A stretch of 64,000 nt of DNA from Mucilaginibacter defluvii (GTDB taxonomy: Bacteria; Bacteroidota; Bacteroidia; Sphingobacteriales; Sphingobacteriaceae): NCBI RefSeq assembly GCF_039543225.1, contig NZ_BAABJI010000001.1, positions 1,019,193 to 1,083,192 of the forward strand. The letters are read 5' to 3'. The position numbers and the translations under genes are program-made. The notes beneath the pieces were generated by a model. The model was given only the letters and a program-made list of their open reading frames with translations. It made no database searches and was not told the origin of the DNA. This document shows positions 9,160-18,222 of the stretch, one piece after another; position 1 is the stretch's first letter; the number at the start of each line of letters is the position of its first letter.

Positions 9160-9909
9160 ATGGGTATAAAAAACTATGTGGCCATACTGCCCTGCCTGGT
9201 TTTACTTTGGGGGTGTGGCGGTAATGATAAAAAAAATGCATCGCCCGCTAAAAAGCCGGCCAAACCGGCATTGCAGGCGCCCTTCAGGTATCACAAGCAT
9301 GTTGAGGTAGCGCCCGGTAATGATTTTGATGTGTATAGCTGGGGGCGGGGAGCAAAGGATGTAGGCTCATTGCTTATCCTGCATTCTGACTCGGCCGAGA
9401 TGAAATATACCACCACAACCGGCGACCTGGAAGGATCGGTTGTTGACGTATATAATACTGATATGGATTCGGACGGTAACCCGGAACTGCTGGTACAGGC
9501 TGACGCTAGGGACACTACCAATTTTGTTAATATTTATTCGTTTGAATTTAACGGCAATGATGCCCGCAAGCTCGATTTTCCGAAGCTGACAAAAAAGCAG
9601 CGAAAAGGCTACCGGGGTAAGGATAACTTCTACGTTAAAGAGGGTAAGTTCATCCGTGAGTTCCCTATTTACGAGAGTGACAGTACAGGCGCAAAACTTA
9701 CCGGCGCCAAAAGGGTATTTGAGTACGGCTTGCGTGGCAACAATTTCACGGTTGAGCAGCTCAGCAAGGATTCGACTGATAAAACCCAGCCGGTAGCGGC
9801 AGTAAGCGAGCCCGTGCAGCAGGAAAATAAATCATTGGTAAGCCGGTCCACTAAAAAGAAACGCTCATCATCATCACACCGTAGAAAGCGCCGCAGGCAT
9901 CGGGGCTAA
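9160..9909 (+). CDS. Lipoprotein with basic C-terminal tail, function unknown
   Basis: A 249-residue protein with a lipoprotein signal (LLWGC, acylated Cys at residue 19). A Lys/Ala/Pro linker is followed by a soluble domain of about 150 residues that holds an Asp-rich DTDMDSDGNPELLV segment like FG-GAP or EF-hand-type calcium loops. The last 35 residues are strongly basic (KKKRSSSSHRRKRRRHRG), unusual for a lipoprotein. It follows the GH20 gene by 24 bases and may be co-transcribed. Its stop overlaps by 4 bases that of the convergent DUF72 gene. I do not recognise a function. Confidence 0.75.
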   Translation: MGIKNYVAILPCLVLLWGCGGNDKKNASPAKKPAKPALQAPFRYHKHVEVAPGNDFDVYSWGRGAKDVGSLLILHSDSAEMKYTTTTGDLEGSVVDVYNTDMDSDGNPELLVQADARDTTNFVNIYSFEFNGNDARKLDFPKLTKKQRKGYRGKDNFYVKEGKFIREFPIYESDSTGAKLTGAKRVFEYGLRGNNFTVEQLSKDSTDKTQPVAAVSEPVQQENKSLVSRSTKKKRSSSSHRRKRRRHRG

Positions 9910-10628
9910 GCGTTGGCAAGCCTGATCATTTCTTTTGCGTTGTAAACGGCTTCAACGTCAATGTCGTTATTAAAATAGAACCAGCCCTGGCTGGTTTTTT
10001 TGTTTTGCTTAATTGCAGTTATTACCCGTTGCAAATCAGCCGTTGAGTAAGGTGATTTATAAAGTAGCGGCACACCATGAAACCGGTAGTATACCAGCGG
10101 TGTATTTTGTACAACAGTATCGGGCAGGTCGGGGTGGCTCATGCCGCAAAAACTAATGTTATGTTTACCTAACGCATTAATTATATCATCCCGCCACCAG
10201 CTTTGGTGCCTGGGTTCAAACACGTTACCGAAAGCCGGATCAAGGTTGTTAATAACGCGTTCCAGCTTGTCATGGTTATAAGTAAATCGCGGCGGCATCT
10301 GGAACAATACGGGGCCGAGCTTATCCTGCAAGCCATTGTTAATGGTATCGTAAAAGCTGCTCAGCATATCAACCGAATTATGAAACTGCTTAAAATGGGT
10401 AATGGCTCGCGGCGCCTTTACAGAAAAACGAAACTCTGGCGGACTATCATCATACCATTTCTTTAACGTTTTTAACTCCGGGAAGCGGTAAAAGGTGACA
10501 TTAAGTTCGAGGGTAGAGAAATGCTGACAGTAAAACTCAAACCATTTGCGCATGGCCAGCTTTTCCGGATAGAATTTGCCGCGCCAGCCCTTGTAATGAA
10601 AACCCGAACAGCCAATATGCCAATCCAT
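9906..10628 (-). CDS. DUF72 family protein
   Basis: A 240-residue TIM-barrel protein of the DUF72 (YecE) family. The N-terminus WHIGCSGFHYKGWRGKFYP is the family hallmark, followed by FYCQHFSTLELNVTFYRFP, FSVKAPRAITH, FEPRHQSWW and YYRFHG. The family resembles sugar-phosphate isomerase-type barrels but its reaction is unknown. I use the ATG at 10628 because the family motif begins there; the longer frame from a TTG at 10667 would overlap the BatA-like promoter. The 3' end overlaps the lipoprotein stop by 4 bases. Confidence 0.88.
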   Translation of the reverse strand: MDWHIGCSGFHYKGWRGKFYPEKLAMRKWFEFYCQHFSTLELNVTFYRFPELKTLKKWYDDSPPEFRFSVKAPRAITHFKQFHNSVDMLSSFYDTINNGLQDKLGPVLFQMPPRFTYNHDKLERVINNLDPAFGNVFEPRHQSWWRDDIINALGKHNISFCGMSHPDLPDTVVQNTPLVYYRFHGVPLLYKSPYSTADLQRVITAIKQNKKTSQGWFYFNNDIDVEAVYNAKEMIRLANA

Positions 10629-10667
10629 GTAAAAAGCGTTTATTAAATAATGAGGCCGGTTAAACAA

Positions 10668-10698
10668 TTGTTTTGCTTGATCGCATTTTGCACATTTG
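10668..10698 (+). promoter_or_regulatory. Promoter of the BatA-like operon
   Basis: TTG (10668-10670), 20-base spacer and CACATTTG (10691-10698), seven of eight positions of the TAnnTTTG consensus. The ATG follows 10 bases later, so the leader would be very short. Confidence 0.55.
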
Positions 10699-10708
10699 TA
10701 AATAACGT

Positions 10709-12778
10709 ATGCACTTTTTATATCCCGCGTTTTTGTTTGCCTTAGCCTCGCTTGCCATACCGGTAATTGTGCATTTGTACAATTTCAGGCGGTACAAAAA
10801 AGTGCACTTTAGTAATGTGCAGTTTTTAAAGCAGTTGCAGGAGCAGCAGGCCTCCCGCCGTAACCTGAAGGAGCGGCTGATATTAGCCGCAAGGCTGTTG
10901 GCCTTACTATTCCTGGTGCTGGCATTCGCAAAACCCTATATAAGCAAGCAGGATGGAACTGTTGCCGGGCAGCAGCATAATGTGAGCATCTTCATTGACA
11001 ACTCTTACTCCATGCAAACCCTCAACAGCGAGGGTAGCCTGCTTGACCAGGCCAGGCAAAAAGCCAAAGAAATTGCGGCCGCATACGGAATTAACGACCG
11101 CTTTCAGCTGCTTACCCATGATTTTGAAGGGCGGCATCAGCGCCTGCTTAGTCGCGATGAGTTTATGGATGCGGTTGATGAGGTGAAGATCACAGGCCAA
11201 AACCGTAAGCTCGACCAAATATTATCGCGCCAGCGGCAATTATTAATGAGTGGCGCAACGGGCACCCGTGATGTTTATGTTTTGTCTGATTTTCAAGATA
11301 ATACAGCCGATAATAAAAAGATAGCGGGTGATAAAAGCATCAACGTAAACCTGGTACCATTAAAAGCCAATAATCTGCCTAACGTAACGGTTGATTCGGT
11401 GTGGCTGCTAAGCGCCGTACACAAACCCGGCGACGAAGAAAAGCTGGTGGTGAAACTCCATAATTATGCCGATCAGGAAGCTGCTGGCGTGCCCCTAAAG
11501 CTTTTCATCAATAAACAGCAAAAGGCAATGGCCAGCTTTACACTTGGTCCGCGCAAAACGCTTACAGATACGCTCAGCTTTTCAGGCCTTAGCGCGGGCT
11601 GGCAGCGTGGCGAATTGCAATTGCAGGATAACCCGGTAACTTTTGATAATAACTTTTACTTCGCCTTTAACGTGCGCCTGCGGATGCCCGTGCTGATTAT
11701 TGATAATGGAACAGAAAATCCTTTTTTGAAAGCCGCATTTGGCGCGGACAGTTTTTTTAAGGCCGACCGTACGCCCGAGGGGAACGTTGATTATGCCGCT
11801 CTAGGCAATTACCCTTTAATTGTGCTTACCGATGTGAAAAATATTTCGGCAGGCTTAGCGCGCGAACTGGGTAACTTTGTAAAAAAGGGCAATACGCTCG
11901 CCGTTTTCCCGGCGGCAGATGCTGATGCGGAAAGCTACCGTGCATTACTGCAGCCCTTAGGCGCCGGGTATCCATTTCGCATAATTAACAATGAAAGTAA
12001 AGTTGAGCGGCTTAACCTGCAAAATCCCTTATTTAAAGAGGTTTTCGATGCCATGCCGCAAAACCCTGATCTACCAAAGGCCAAAAAATATTTTGAATTG
12101 AGCAGGGCAGGGCAAGCCGATAACATGATGACCTTACCCGGTGGCGATGCTTTCTGGTCGGGTTATAAAAGTGGCGCGGGTATGGTTTACGTATCGGCAG
12201 TGCCCTTGAATGATGATTTCAGCAACCTGCAACGCCACGGCCTGTTTGTGCCCGTACTGTATCGTATAGCGCTGTTAAGCGGGCACGACCTGCCATTGTT
12301 TAACACCCTGGGCGGTGGTGAATCAATTGAAACCATACCGGTTCGCTCGTCAGAAAAAGAAGTGTTGAAGTTGACTAAGGATGATTTTGAGATCATACCC
12401 GACGTTCGCCAACAGGATGGCAGTACCCGCCTTTACGTGGCCGATCAGTTGCAGCAACCTGGATTATATGATTTAAAAAAAGGCGACAGTACCGTAGCTG
12501 TACTGGCGTTTAATGACAACAGGAGTGAGTCTGATTTAAGCTATTTAAGTGCGGACGATATAAAAAAAATATTACCTGAGGCGAATACGAAGTTAATTAA
12601 CGCAAACCGCCCGTTGGCTTCGGCAATTAATGAGGTAAATAATGATACACAATTATGGAAACTTTGTATAATTTTGGCGTTGATATTTCTGGCCGCCGAA
12701 ATTGTGCTCATCAGGTTATATAAAACCGGTGTTGCCGTTACTGCCGGCCAGGCAACGTCAACCCAAACTACTCAATAA
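10709..12778 (+). CDS. BatA-like membrane protein with VWA-type domain
   Basis: A 689-residue inner-membrane protein. It opens with the BatA (aerotolerance regulator N-terminal) motif: a membrane helix, then IPVIVHLYNFRRYKKVHFSNVQFL, and a second helix (LLALLFLVLAFAKP). A VWA-like segment with a metal-site motif (IFIDNSYSM, DxSxS) follows, and a last membrane helix lies near residue 655 (LIFLAAEIVLIRLY). The family is widespread in Bacteroidota; its partner and role are not established outside the Bat operon. It is first in a tight operon, 10 bases before the dihydroorotase-like gene. Confidence 0.88.
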   Translation: MHFLYPAFLFALASLAIPVIVHLYNFRRYKKVHFSNVQFLKQLQEQQASRRNLKERLILAARLLALLFLVLAFAKPYISKQDGTVAGQQHNVSIFIDNSYSMQTLNSEGSLLDQARQKAKEIAAAYGINDRFQLLTHDFEGRHQRLLSRDEFMDAVDEVKITGQNRKLDQILSRQRQLLMSGATGTRDVYVLSDFQDNTADNKKIAGDKSINVNLVPLKANNLPNVTVDSVWLLSAVHKPGDEEKLVVKLHNYADQEAAGVPLKLFINKQQKAMASFTLGPRKTLTDTLSFSGLSAGWQRGELQLQDNPVTFDNNFYFAFNVRLRMPVLIIDNGTENPFLKAAFGADSFFKADRTPEGNVDYAALGNYPLIVLTDVKNISAGLARELGNFVKKGNTLAVFPAADADAESYRALLQPLGAGYPFRIINNESKVERLNLQNPLFKEVFDAMPQNPDLPKAKKYFELSRAGQADNMMTLPGGDAFWSGYKSGAGMVYVSAVPLNDDFSNLQRHGLFVPVLYRIALLSGHDLPLFNTLGGGESIETIPVRSSEKEVLKLTKDDFEIIPDVRQQDGSTRLYVADQLQQPGLYDLKKGDSTVAVLAFNDNRSESDLSYLSADDIKKILPEANTKLINANRPLASAINEVNNDTQLWKLCIILALIFLAAEIVLIRLYKTGVAVTAGQATSTQTTQ

Positions 12779-12788
12779 AGCAACGCTG

Positions 12789-14048
12789 ATGAATTTGCTT
12801 ATAAAATCCGCTCTCGTTTTACATCCCGAATCTGCATTTCATAAAAAAACCGTCGATATTTTAATTGCCGATGGCATTATTAAACAAATAGCTGACGCTA
12901 TTGATAATAGTTCTGCGGAAGTGATCGACGCTAAAGGAGCCGTTATTGCGCCTGGTTTTTTTGATCTTAATTGCAAGATTGGCGAGCCCGGCCTCGAAAC
13001 AAAAGAGGATATCAATACAGGTACGGCTGCCGCGGCTGCCGGTGGTTTTACCGGGCTTGCTTTGATGCCTGCCACACAACCGCCCGTACACTCCAAAACA
13101 GAGGTTGAATACCTGATCAATCGTGCTAAAGGCAATCTGGTTGATGTTTATCCGCTGGGTACTATATCGCATAAACGCGAGGGTAAGGATTTGGCCGAAA
13201 TGTATGATATGTATAAAAGCGGCGCAAAGGCCTTTACCGATGCCACCCGCCCCGTGCAGGATGCCGGCCTGATGGAGCGCGCCATGCTTTACGCGCACGG
13301 CTTTGGCGCCAAAGTATTCTCATACCCAGAGGATGCCGCCATTGCGGGCAAAGCCAAAGTAAACGAAGGCCATATCAGTACCCTGCTGGGCATGAAGGGC
13401 ATACCGCCGCTTGCAGAAGAACTGATGATCGCCCGAGATATATATCTGGCCGAGTATACCGACTCCAGCATCCACTTTAGTACCATATCTGCCGGTAGCT
13501 CGGTGAAACTGATCCGCGAAGCGAAAGCAAAAGGGCTTAACGTAACTTGCGACGTTGCCGCTCACCATTTGGTGTTGACGGATGAAGTACTCTTAGATTT
13601 TGATAGCTTGTACAAGGTAAAACCGCCGCTACGCACGCAAAAAGATATTGACGCCTTGCTGGAAGGCCTTGCCGATGGCACCATTGACGCCATAGTATCG
13701 CAACATACCCCGCACGAGGTTGAATTTAAGGATGTGGAGTTCGAGATAGCGGAGTTTGGCATTATCGGATTACAAACCGTGCTGCCCCTGGCTGTAAAAG
13801 CGGGATTAACTGCTGAGGCTATTGTTGAAAAACTGGCTGTCAATCCGCGCAGGGTTTTATCGGTGCCGATACCGGCTTTTGCCGAGGAAGAGGCCGCCAA
13901 CTTTGTATTGTTTGATACCGGAGCAGCGTGGGAGTACACCCGGGCAAACAACTATTCCAAATCAGCCAATTCGCCGTTTATAGGGCAAACATTAAAAGGT
14001 AAAGTATTATTAACCTGTAACAATCACCAAGTATTTAAATCAGAATAA
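12789..14048 (+). CDS. Dihydroorotase-like amidohydrolase, degenerate metal site
   Basis: A 419-residue amidohydrolase-fold protein that aligns along its length with type I dihydroorotase, the enzyme that cyclises carbamoyl-aspartate in pyrimidine synthesis. The key DxHxH metal motif is changed to DLNCK (residues 59-63), and the usual SDHAPH-type motif reads SQHTPH (304-309), so both first-shell His and the catalytic Asp are lost. Similar second copies occur in Bacteroidota. It may be a non-catalytic paralogue, as the dihydroorotase-like partners of aspartate carbamoyltransferase are, or have another reaction. The ATG at 12789 is chosen; the frame extends upstream into the previous gene only without a start of its own. 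Confidence 0.85.
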   Translation: MNLLIKSALVLHPESAFHKKTVDILIADGIIKQIADAIDNSSAEVIDAKGAVIAPGFFDLNCKIGEPGLETKEDINTGTAAAAAGGFTGLALMPATQPPVHSKTEVEYLINRAKGNLVDVYPLGTISHKREGKDLAEMYDMYKSGAKAFTDATRPVQDAGLMERAMLYAHGFGAKVFSYPEDAAIAGKAKVNEGHISTLLGMKGIPPLAEELMIARDIYLAEYTDSSIHFSTISAGSSVKLIREAKAKGLNVTCDVAAHHLVLTDEVLLDFDSLYKVKPPLRTQKDIDALLEGLADGTIDAIVSQHTPHEVEFKDVEFEIAEFGIIGLQTVLPLAVKAGLTAEAIVEKLAVNPRRVLSVPIPAFAEEEAANFVLFDTGAAWEYTRANNYSKSANSPFIGQTLKGKVLLTCNNHQVFKSE

Positions 14049-14052
14049 GCAT

Positions 14053-14721
14053 ATGGTAGCTCAAAAAGTACAGTCGGCCATTGAGGCAGCTTTAAAAGCT
14101 TTTAAACAGTATGGCGGCTTTGATGCCACAGCGCTTCAAGGTAAATTTGAGTCGGTATTTGCTGCCGATGAGGATTTTATAAGCAAGGTTGACCTGTTAG
14201 ACGGCGTGTTTGACGACAATCCGCAGCTTGAGCCTTTGCGTGAGGTTTTCTTTGACCTGCTGCTCATCAACTTTTTTAGCGCCGATGTTAAAAAACTTGA
14301 AGAGGATTACCTGGACAGCCCGGAATGGGCCAAAATTGAAGACGAAACTATTGACCGTGGTACCGAGTTGCTTAACGTTTTGCTTTACCTTAACGAGTGT
14401 GCCGACGAGGAAATAGAACCTGGCCTGGAAGATTACCTGAAGGAATTTTTGCTGGTTGATGAAGACGAGTTTCAGGATGAGCACCGTATTTATGAGCCGA
14501 TTATCGCCAACCAGATACTGGTTGAAGCTCCCTTTGATGAAATTAAAAAGGTAGCGGAGAAATTGCCTGCTGATTCGGAGTTAAAAGAGCTTTTCTACCC
14601 GGTGATGGCTTTCTTTCAGGATGTTGAACCAACAGCCGACGTTAAGGCGGCAGTAGCCCAAAGCGCGCCCGATGCGGAGTTTGACGTGCCTGTTTACGAG
14701 ATTTTAGTTAACTTTAAATAA
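14053..14721 (+). CDS. Acidic hypothetical protein
   Basis: A 222-residue, strongly acidic, mostly helical cytoplasmic protein with no signal peptide and no catalytic motif that I can recognise. It contains many Glu/Asp-rich stretches (KKLEEDYLDSPEW, DEDEFQDEHR). It begins 4 bases after the dihydroorotase-like stop and ends 17 bases before the DUF4199 gene, so it is probably translated from the same operon. Codon use matches the neighbours. It is a likely real Bacteroidota conserved protein of unknown function. Confidence 0.75.
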   Translation: MVAQKVQSAIEAALKAFKQYGGFDATALQGKFESVFAADEDFISKVDLLDGVFDDNPQLEPLREVFFDLLLINFFSADVKKLEEDYLDSPEWAKIEDETIDRGTELLNVLLYLNECADEEIEPGLEDYLKEFLLVDEDEFQDEHRIYEPIIANQILVEAPFDEIKKVAEKLPADSELKELFYPVMAFFQDVEPTADVKAAVAQSAPDAEFDVPVYEILVNFK

Positions 14722-14738
14722 ACCTAAATTATTTCGCC

Positions 14739-15350
14739 ATGAGCACCGAAACCAAAGATCAGCAAATCAGAAAGGCTGCGATATCAAGCGGTATTATACT
14801 TGGTATTGCTTCAACCATCTTAACCGTTTTTTCGTTTTACTTTACCACCGGTATGACAACGAATTTTTGGTTAATAATTGGCAGTCCACTTATTTTCGCC
14901 ATTCTATTGCCAATCGTTGTCGCTTCATTCATAACACGCGATCTGCGAAAAAAAATCGGTGGCTTTTGGAATTTCAGGCAAGCAACTTCAGGTATATTTA
15001 TCATGTTTGTCATTTCGGCTATTATCAGCTCCTTGTTTTATTCATTGGTTTTTTCTAAGATCATTGAGCCGCAATCTGTAGAGAAATCTAAAGTTGCTAC
15101 AGGTAATGCTGTTACCGCTATGATGGAAAAAGCGAATGCTTCTCAATCGGATATTGATAAAGCTGTTGACGATATCAACAAAAAGTTCGACGAGCAGGCC
15201 GACATTACTTTCGGTAAAATCCTGATGAATATCGGCATCAGCTTAATCGTTTGGTTTATTGTATCCTTGATATTTGCTGCTATTTTTAAGAAAGATCCGC
15301 CAGCATATATAGATGCAGACAATTATTCGCCACCGCAACCGTCGGTATAA
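14739..15350 (+). CDS. DUF4199 membrane protein
   Basis: A 203-residue protein with four predicted membrane helices (about 14-36, 42-62, 82-104 and 162-184) and a soluble loop between the third and fourth. The order of helices and the motif FWNFRQATSGIFIMFVIS fit DUF4199, a Bacteroidota family of unknown function often coded near dihydroorotase-like and glycosyltransferase genes. Last gene of the BatA-like operon; a weak hairpin terminator follows. Confidence 0.8.
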   Translation: MSTETKDQQIRKAAISSGIILGIASTILTVFSFYFTTGMTTNFWLIIGSPLIFAILLPIVVASFITRDLRKKIGGFWNFRQATSGIFIMFVISAIISSLFYSLVFSKIIEPQSVEKSKVATGNAVTAMMEKANASQSDIDKAVDDINKKFDEQADITFGKILMNIGISLIVWFIVSLIFAAIFKKDPPAYIDADNYSPPQPSV

Positions 15351-15351
15351 T

Positions 15352-15386
15352 AAAAAATGAAGCGCTCAATAGGGTGCTTTTTTTGT
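15352..15386 (+). terminator. Probable terminator of the BatA-like operon
   Basis: AAGCGC (15360-15365) pairs with GTGCTT (15374-15379) with one G-U pair; an A run precedes and a T run follows, which extends the stem. Confidence 0.6.
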
Positions 15387-15447
15387 GTTGTTATATTTTA
15401 TGTGATAGATTTCTCGTTCGTCAAGATGATAATATAAAAGGCGCAGG

Positions 15448-15529
15448 CCATGTCACCCTGAGCTTGTCGAAGGGTCGAGCGCGGGCCTTACCCGGCGGGG
15501 AGTGCTTCGACAAGCGCAGCATGACATGG
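15448..15529. repeat. REP-like imperfect palindrome (GAGCTTGTCGAAG type)
   Basis: A 25-base arm at 15448-15472 (starts CCATGTCACCCTGAG, ends CTTGTCGAAG) and its inverted partner at 15505-15529 match at 22 of 25 positions, with a GC-rich 32-base loop. The CTGAGCTTGTCGAAG core is common as a dispersed intergenic element in many bacteria. It lies between convergent operons. No second full copy is in this window. Confidence 0.7.
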
Positions 15530-15592
15530 GATAAGACTTAAAACAATGACGGTGTCAGCAGATAAGGGCCTTTAGTTTTTCCTTTATAAAAC

Positions 15593-15627
15593 AAAAAGCG
15601 CCAATAGTAATACTATCAGCGCTTTTT
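15593..15627. terminator. Intrinsic terminator of the rseP operon
   Basis: AAAAAGCGC and GCGCTTTTT form the outer stem (15593-15601 and 15619-15627); ATAGT and ACTAT make an inner stem. A/T tracts on both sides suggest use in either direction. Confidence 0.85.
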
Positions 15628-15646
15628 ATTATTGTTAAGCCGCTAC

Positions 15647-16975
15647 TTATTTCGGCAGTATGTGCTTAAATATATCGTTGCCGAAGGCAAACAGCATCAG
15701 CGATATCAGTAATACAAAACCTACCATTTGCGCGCGTTCAAGGAACTTATCGCTCAGTGGCTTGCCCTTTATCATCTCGATTAATAGAAATAAAGCATGA
15801 CCGCCGTCAAGTGCCGGTATAGGCAACAGGTTCATCAATGCCAACACCATTGAAAGCAGGCCGGTAAGGCTCCAGAAACGGGCCCATTCCCACTCACCAC
15901 CGTACAACGTAGCAATACCTATCGGGCTTGATACGGCTTTGGTAGCCTTTACTTTGCCGGTGAACAGTTTACCCAAACCTTTTGCATTATCAACAAAAGA
16001 GGTAACGGCGCGGTTAGCGCCAATAGGCAGCGACGCGAAAAAGCCATAGTCAATAGTCTTCTCCGGAATATCGAATTTGTTAGCAAAACCTATGGTACCA
16101 TCCTTGCTGGTTTGTACAGGTAGGTCAAGCTGATTGCCATTGCGGTTTACCTGTAATGTAACCTTGCGGTTTTTTAGCGGTTTTAATGCCGATTGCAACT
16201 CATCAAAATAAACTACAGGCTTATTGTTTACAGCGGTTATAACATCGCCCTTAGCCAGCCCTGCTTTTATAGCCGTGCCGGTAGGGAGCAAGCTGTCAAC
16301 CTTTATTTTGGAACGGGGCACACGGCTGATGAACTGCTCTATACCCAGGTCAGATATATCATTTAAAATATCCGCCGGAATAGCGATATCCAGCTTCTGG
16401 CCATTACGGTCAACGTTCAGCGTGGCGTTATCAATCAATACTTTTGAACTGCTGATATCTTCAAAACGCTCAACCGGTTTGCCGTTGATGGCGTATATTT
16501 TATCACCGGCGCGTAGGCCGATCTTCTGGCCGATGGTACCGGGTACAATACCATATTTTATCTGATCATTCGGGATATAGCTCTCGCCATATTTAACGGT
16601 CAGCATCCAGAAAATAAAAATACCTACGATGATATTGACAATGATGCCCCCCAGCATAACGATCAGGCGTTGCCAGGCCGGTTTTGAGCGAAACTCCCAG
16701 GGCTGCGGCTCGCCTGCCATTTGCTCAGTATCCATCGATTCATCAATCATACCGGCAATTTTCACGTAGCCACCCAAAGGCAGCCAGCCTATTCCGTATT
16801 CAACACCTTTATAATTAAATTTAAACAGGCTGAAATTCCAGGCATCAAAAAACAGGTAGAATTTTTCAACCTTGATACCAAATGCGCGGGCCGCTATAAA
16901 GTGGCCAAACTCGTGCAAAATTACCAGGATTGAAAGGCCAAGCAAAAGCTGACCGATCATTACAATTACGTCCAT
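15647..16975 (-). CDS. rseP: RseP-type site-2 zinc metalloprotease
   Basis: A 442-residue inner-membrane S2P protease that cleaves membrane-spanning segments, typically of anti-sigma factors or remnant signal peptides. The first membrane helix carries the zinc motif HEFGH (about residues 21-25). Two PDZ domains follow (PGTIGQKIGLRAGDKIYAING and PTGTAIKAGLAKGDVITAVN), then the second catalytic motif LPIPALDGGH with the Asp ligand, and a last helix. It is 13 bases downstream of dxr, a common bacterial pairing. No cognate anti-sigma gene is nearby. Confidence 0.96.
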   Translation of the reverse strand: MDVIVMIGQLLLGLSILVILHEFGHFIAARAFGIKVEKFYLFFDAWNFSLFKFNYKGVEYGIGWLPLGGYVKIAGMIDESMDTEQMAGEPQPWEFRSKPAWQRLIVMLGGIIVNIIVGIFIFWMLTVKYGESYIPNDQIKYGIVPGTIGQKIGLRAGDKIYAINGKPVERFEDISSSKVLIDNATLNVDRNGQKLDIAIPADILNDISDLGIEQFISRVPRSKIKVDSLLPTGTAIKAGLAKGDVITAVNNKPVVYFDELQSALKPLKNRKVTLQVNRNGNQLDLPVQTSKDGTIGFANKFDIPEKTIDYGFFASLPIGANRAVTSFVDNAKGLGKLFTGKVKATKAVSSPIGIATLYGGEWEWARFWSLTGLLSMVLALMNLLPIPALDGGHALFLLIEMIKGKPLSDKFLERAQMVGFVLLISLMLFAFGNDIFKHILPK

Positions 16976-16988
16976 TTATTAATTTGTA

Positions 16989-18188
16989 TCAAAATGTAAA
17001 AGCCTTTAACGGCAAAGTTTGTATTAAATTTTGAGCTAACAAGCGCGTCTGCCTGTCAGTCTCCATATAGTCGTGCAAGGCAGGCGTTTCAATAAACTCA
17101 ATTTTTTGCATGCAGGCGTCAATAACATCACTCATGGCTAAAAAGCCGGTTTGTTTATTCAGAAACGCTGCTACCGCAACCTCGTTGGCCGCGTTAACAA
17201 TACACGGCATATTACCACCCGCGCCAAGCGCATCAAATACCAAACCAAGATTACGGAATGTCTTTATGTCAGGCTGCTCAAAAGTAAGCGAGGGGTAAGC
17301 GGTAAAGCTGAAGCGTTTAAAGTTATTAGCGATGCGCTGCGGATAACCCAGGGCGTATTGTATGGGCAACTTCATATCGGGGAGGCCCATTTGCGCCTTT
17401 ATCGATCCATCCTGAAACTGTACCATGGAGTGGATGATGGATTGCGGATGCACGATCACCTCAATTTGCGAGGGCTCCAAATCAAACAACCATTTGGCCT
17501 CAACCACCTCTAACCCTTTGTTCATCAGTGAGGCTGAATCAATGGTGATTTTAGCGCCCATTACCCAGTTAGGATGTTTCAGGGCATCCTCACGGGTAAC
17601 GTTGGCCAGGTAAGCGGCGTCCCGCCCACGAAACGGACCGCCCGAAGCGGTCAGGATGATCTTCTCTATCGGGTTTTGTTCTTCGCCAACCAGGCATTGA
17701 AATATAGCCGAATGCTCCGAATCTACAGGTAATATCTTTACCGCATGCTCGCGTGCAAGGTCCGTAATCAATTCACCGGCAACTACCAGGGTTTCCTTAT
17801 TCGCTAACGCGATATCTTTACCGGCCTTTATGGCGGCAATGGTGGGTTCTAAACCGGCAAAGCCTACCATGGCGGTAAGCACTACATGTATTTCGGGCAA
17901 GGTAACCAGTTCAACAATGGCCTTGTGCCCGGCGTGTACCTGTATGTCGGTTTTTGCCAGGGCCTCTTTGACCTGACCGTATTTGCTTTCGTCGCAAATG
18001 GCTACGTGGGTAGGGTAAAATTCCAGCGCCTGCTGTATTAGTAAATCCGCATTATGGTTGGCTGTCAGCAGCACTACCTGGAACAGGTCGGGGTTTTCGG
18101 TAACCACCTCAAGCGCCTGTGTGCCAATGCTGCCTGTTGAGCCTAAAATGGCTATGTTTTTTATTTGAGCTATATTATCAAACATCAT
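16989..18188 (-). CDS. dxr: 1-deoxy-D-xylulose-5-phosphate reductoisomerase
   Basis: A 399-residue enzyme of the MEP isoprenoid pathway that converts DXP to MEP with NADPH. It has the nucleotide-binding GSTGSIG, ANKETLV, the metal and substrate region PVDSEHSAIFQ, the TASGGPF loop and SLMNKGLEVVEA. Length is normal. Two consecutive ATG codons start the frame (18186-18188 and 18183-18185); either may be used. It lies in a minus-strand run with the GH3-like gene upstream and rseP downstream. Confidence 0.97.
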   Translation of the reverse strand: MMFDNIAQIKNIAILGSTGSIGTQALEVVTENPDLFQVVLLTANHNADLLIQQALEFYPTHVAICDESKYGQVKEALAKTDIQVHAGHKAIVELVTLPEIHVVLTAMVGFAGLEPTIAAIKAGKDIALANKETLVVAGELITDLAREHAVKILPVDSEHSAIFQCLVGEEQNPIEKIILTASGGPFRGRDAAYLANVTREDALKHPNWVMGAKITIDSASLMNKGLEVVEAKWLFDLEPSQIEVIVHPQSIIHSMVQFQDGSIKAQMGLPDMKLPIQYALGYPQRIANNFKRFSFTAYPSLTFEQPDIKTFRNLGLVFDALGAGGNMPCIVNAANEVAVAAFLNKQTGFLAMSDVIDACMQKIEFIETPALHDYMETDRQTRLLAQNLIQTLPLKAFTF

Positions 18189-18222
18189 CTGTCGCTATGC
18201 GGAGTAGTAACCGCAGCAGCGT

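Noticed and set aside
12702..12788. N-terminal extension of the dihydroorotase-like frame
   Set aside because: It overlaps the BatA-like gene and has no start matching the family; ATG at 12789 begins the conserved sequence.
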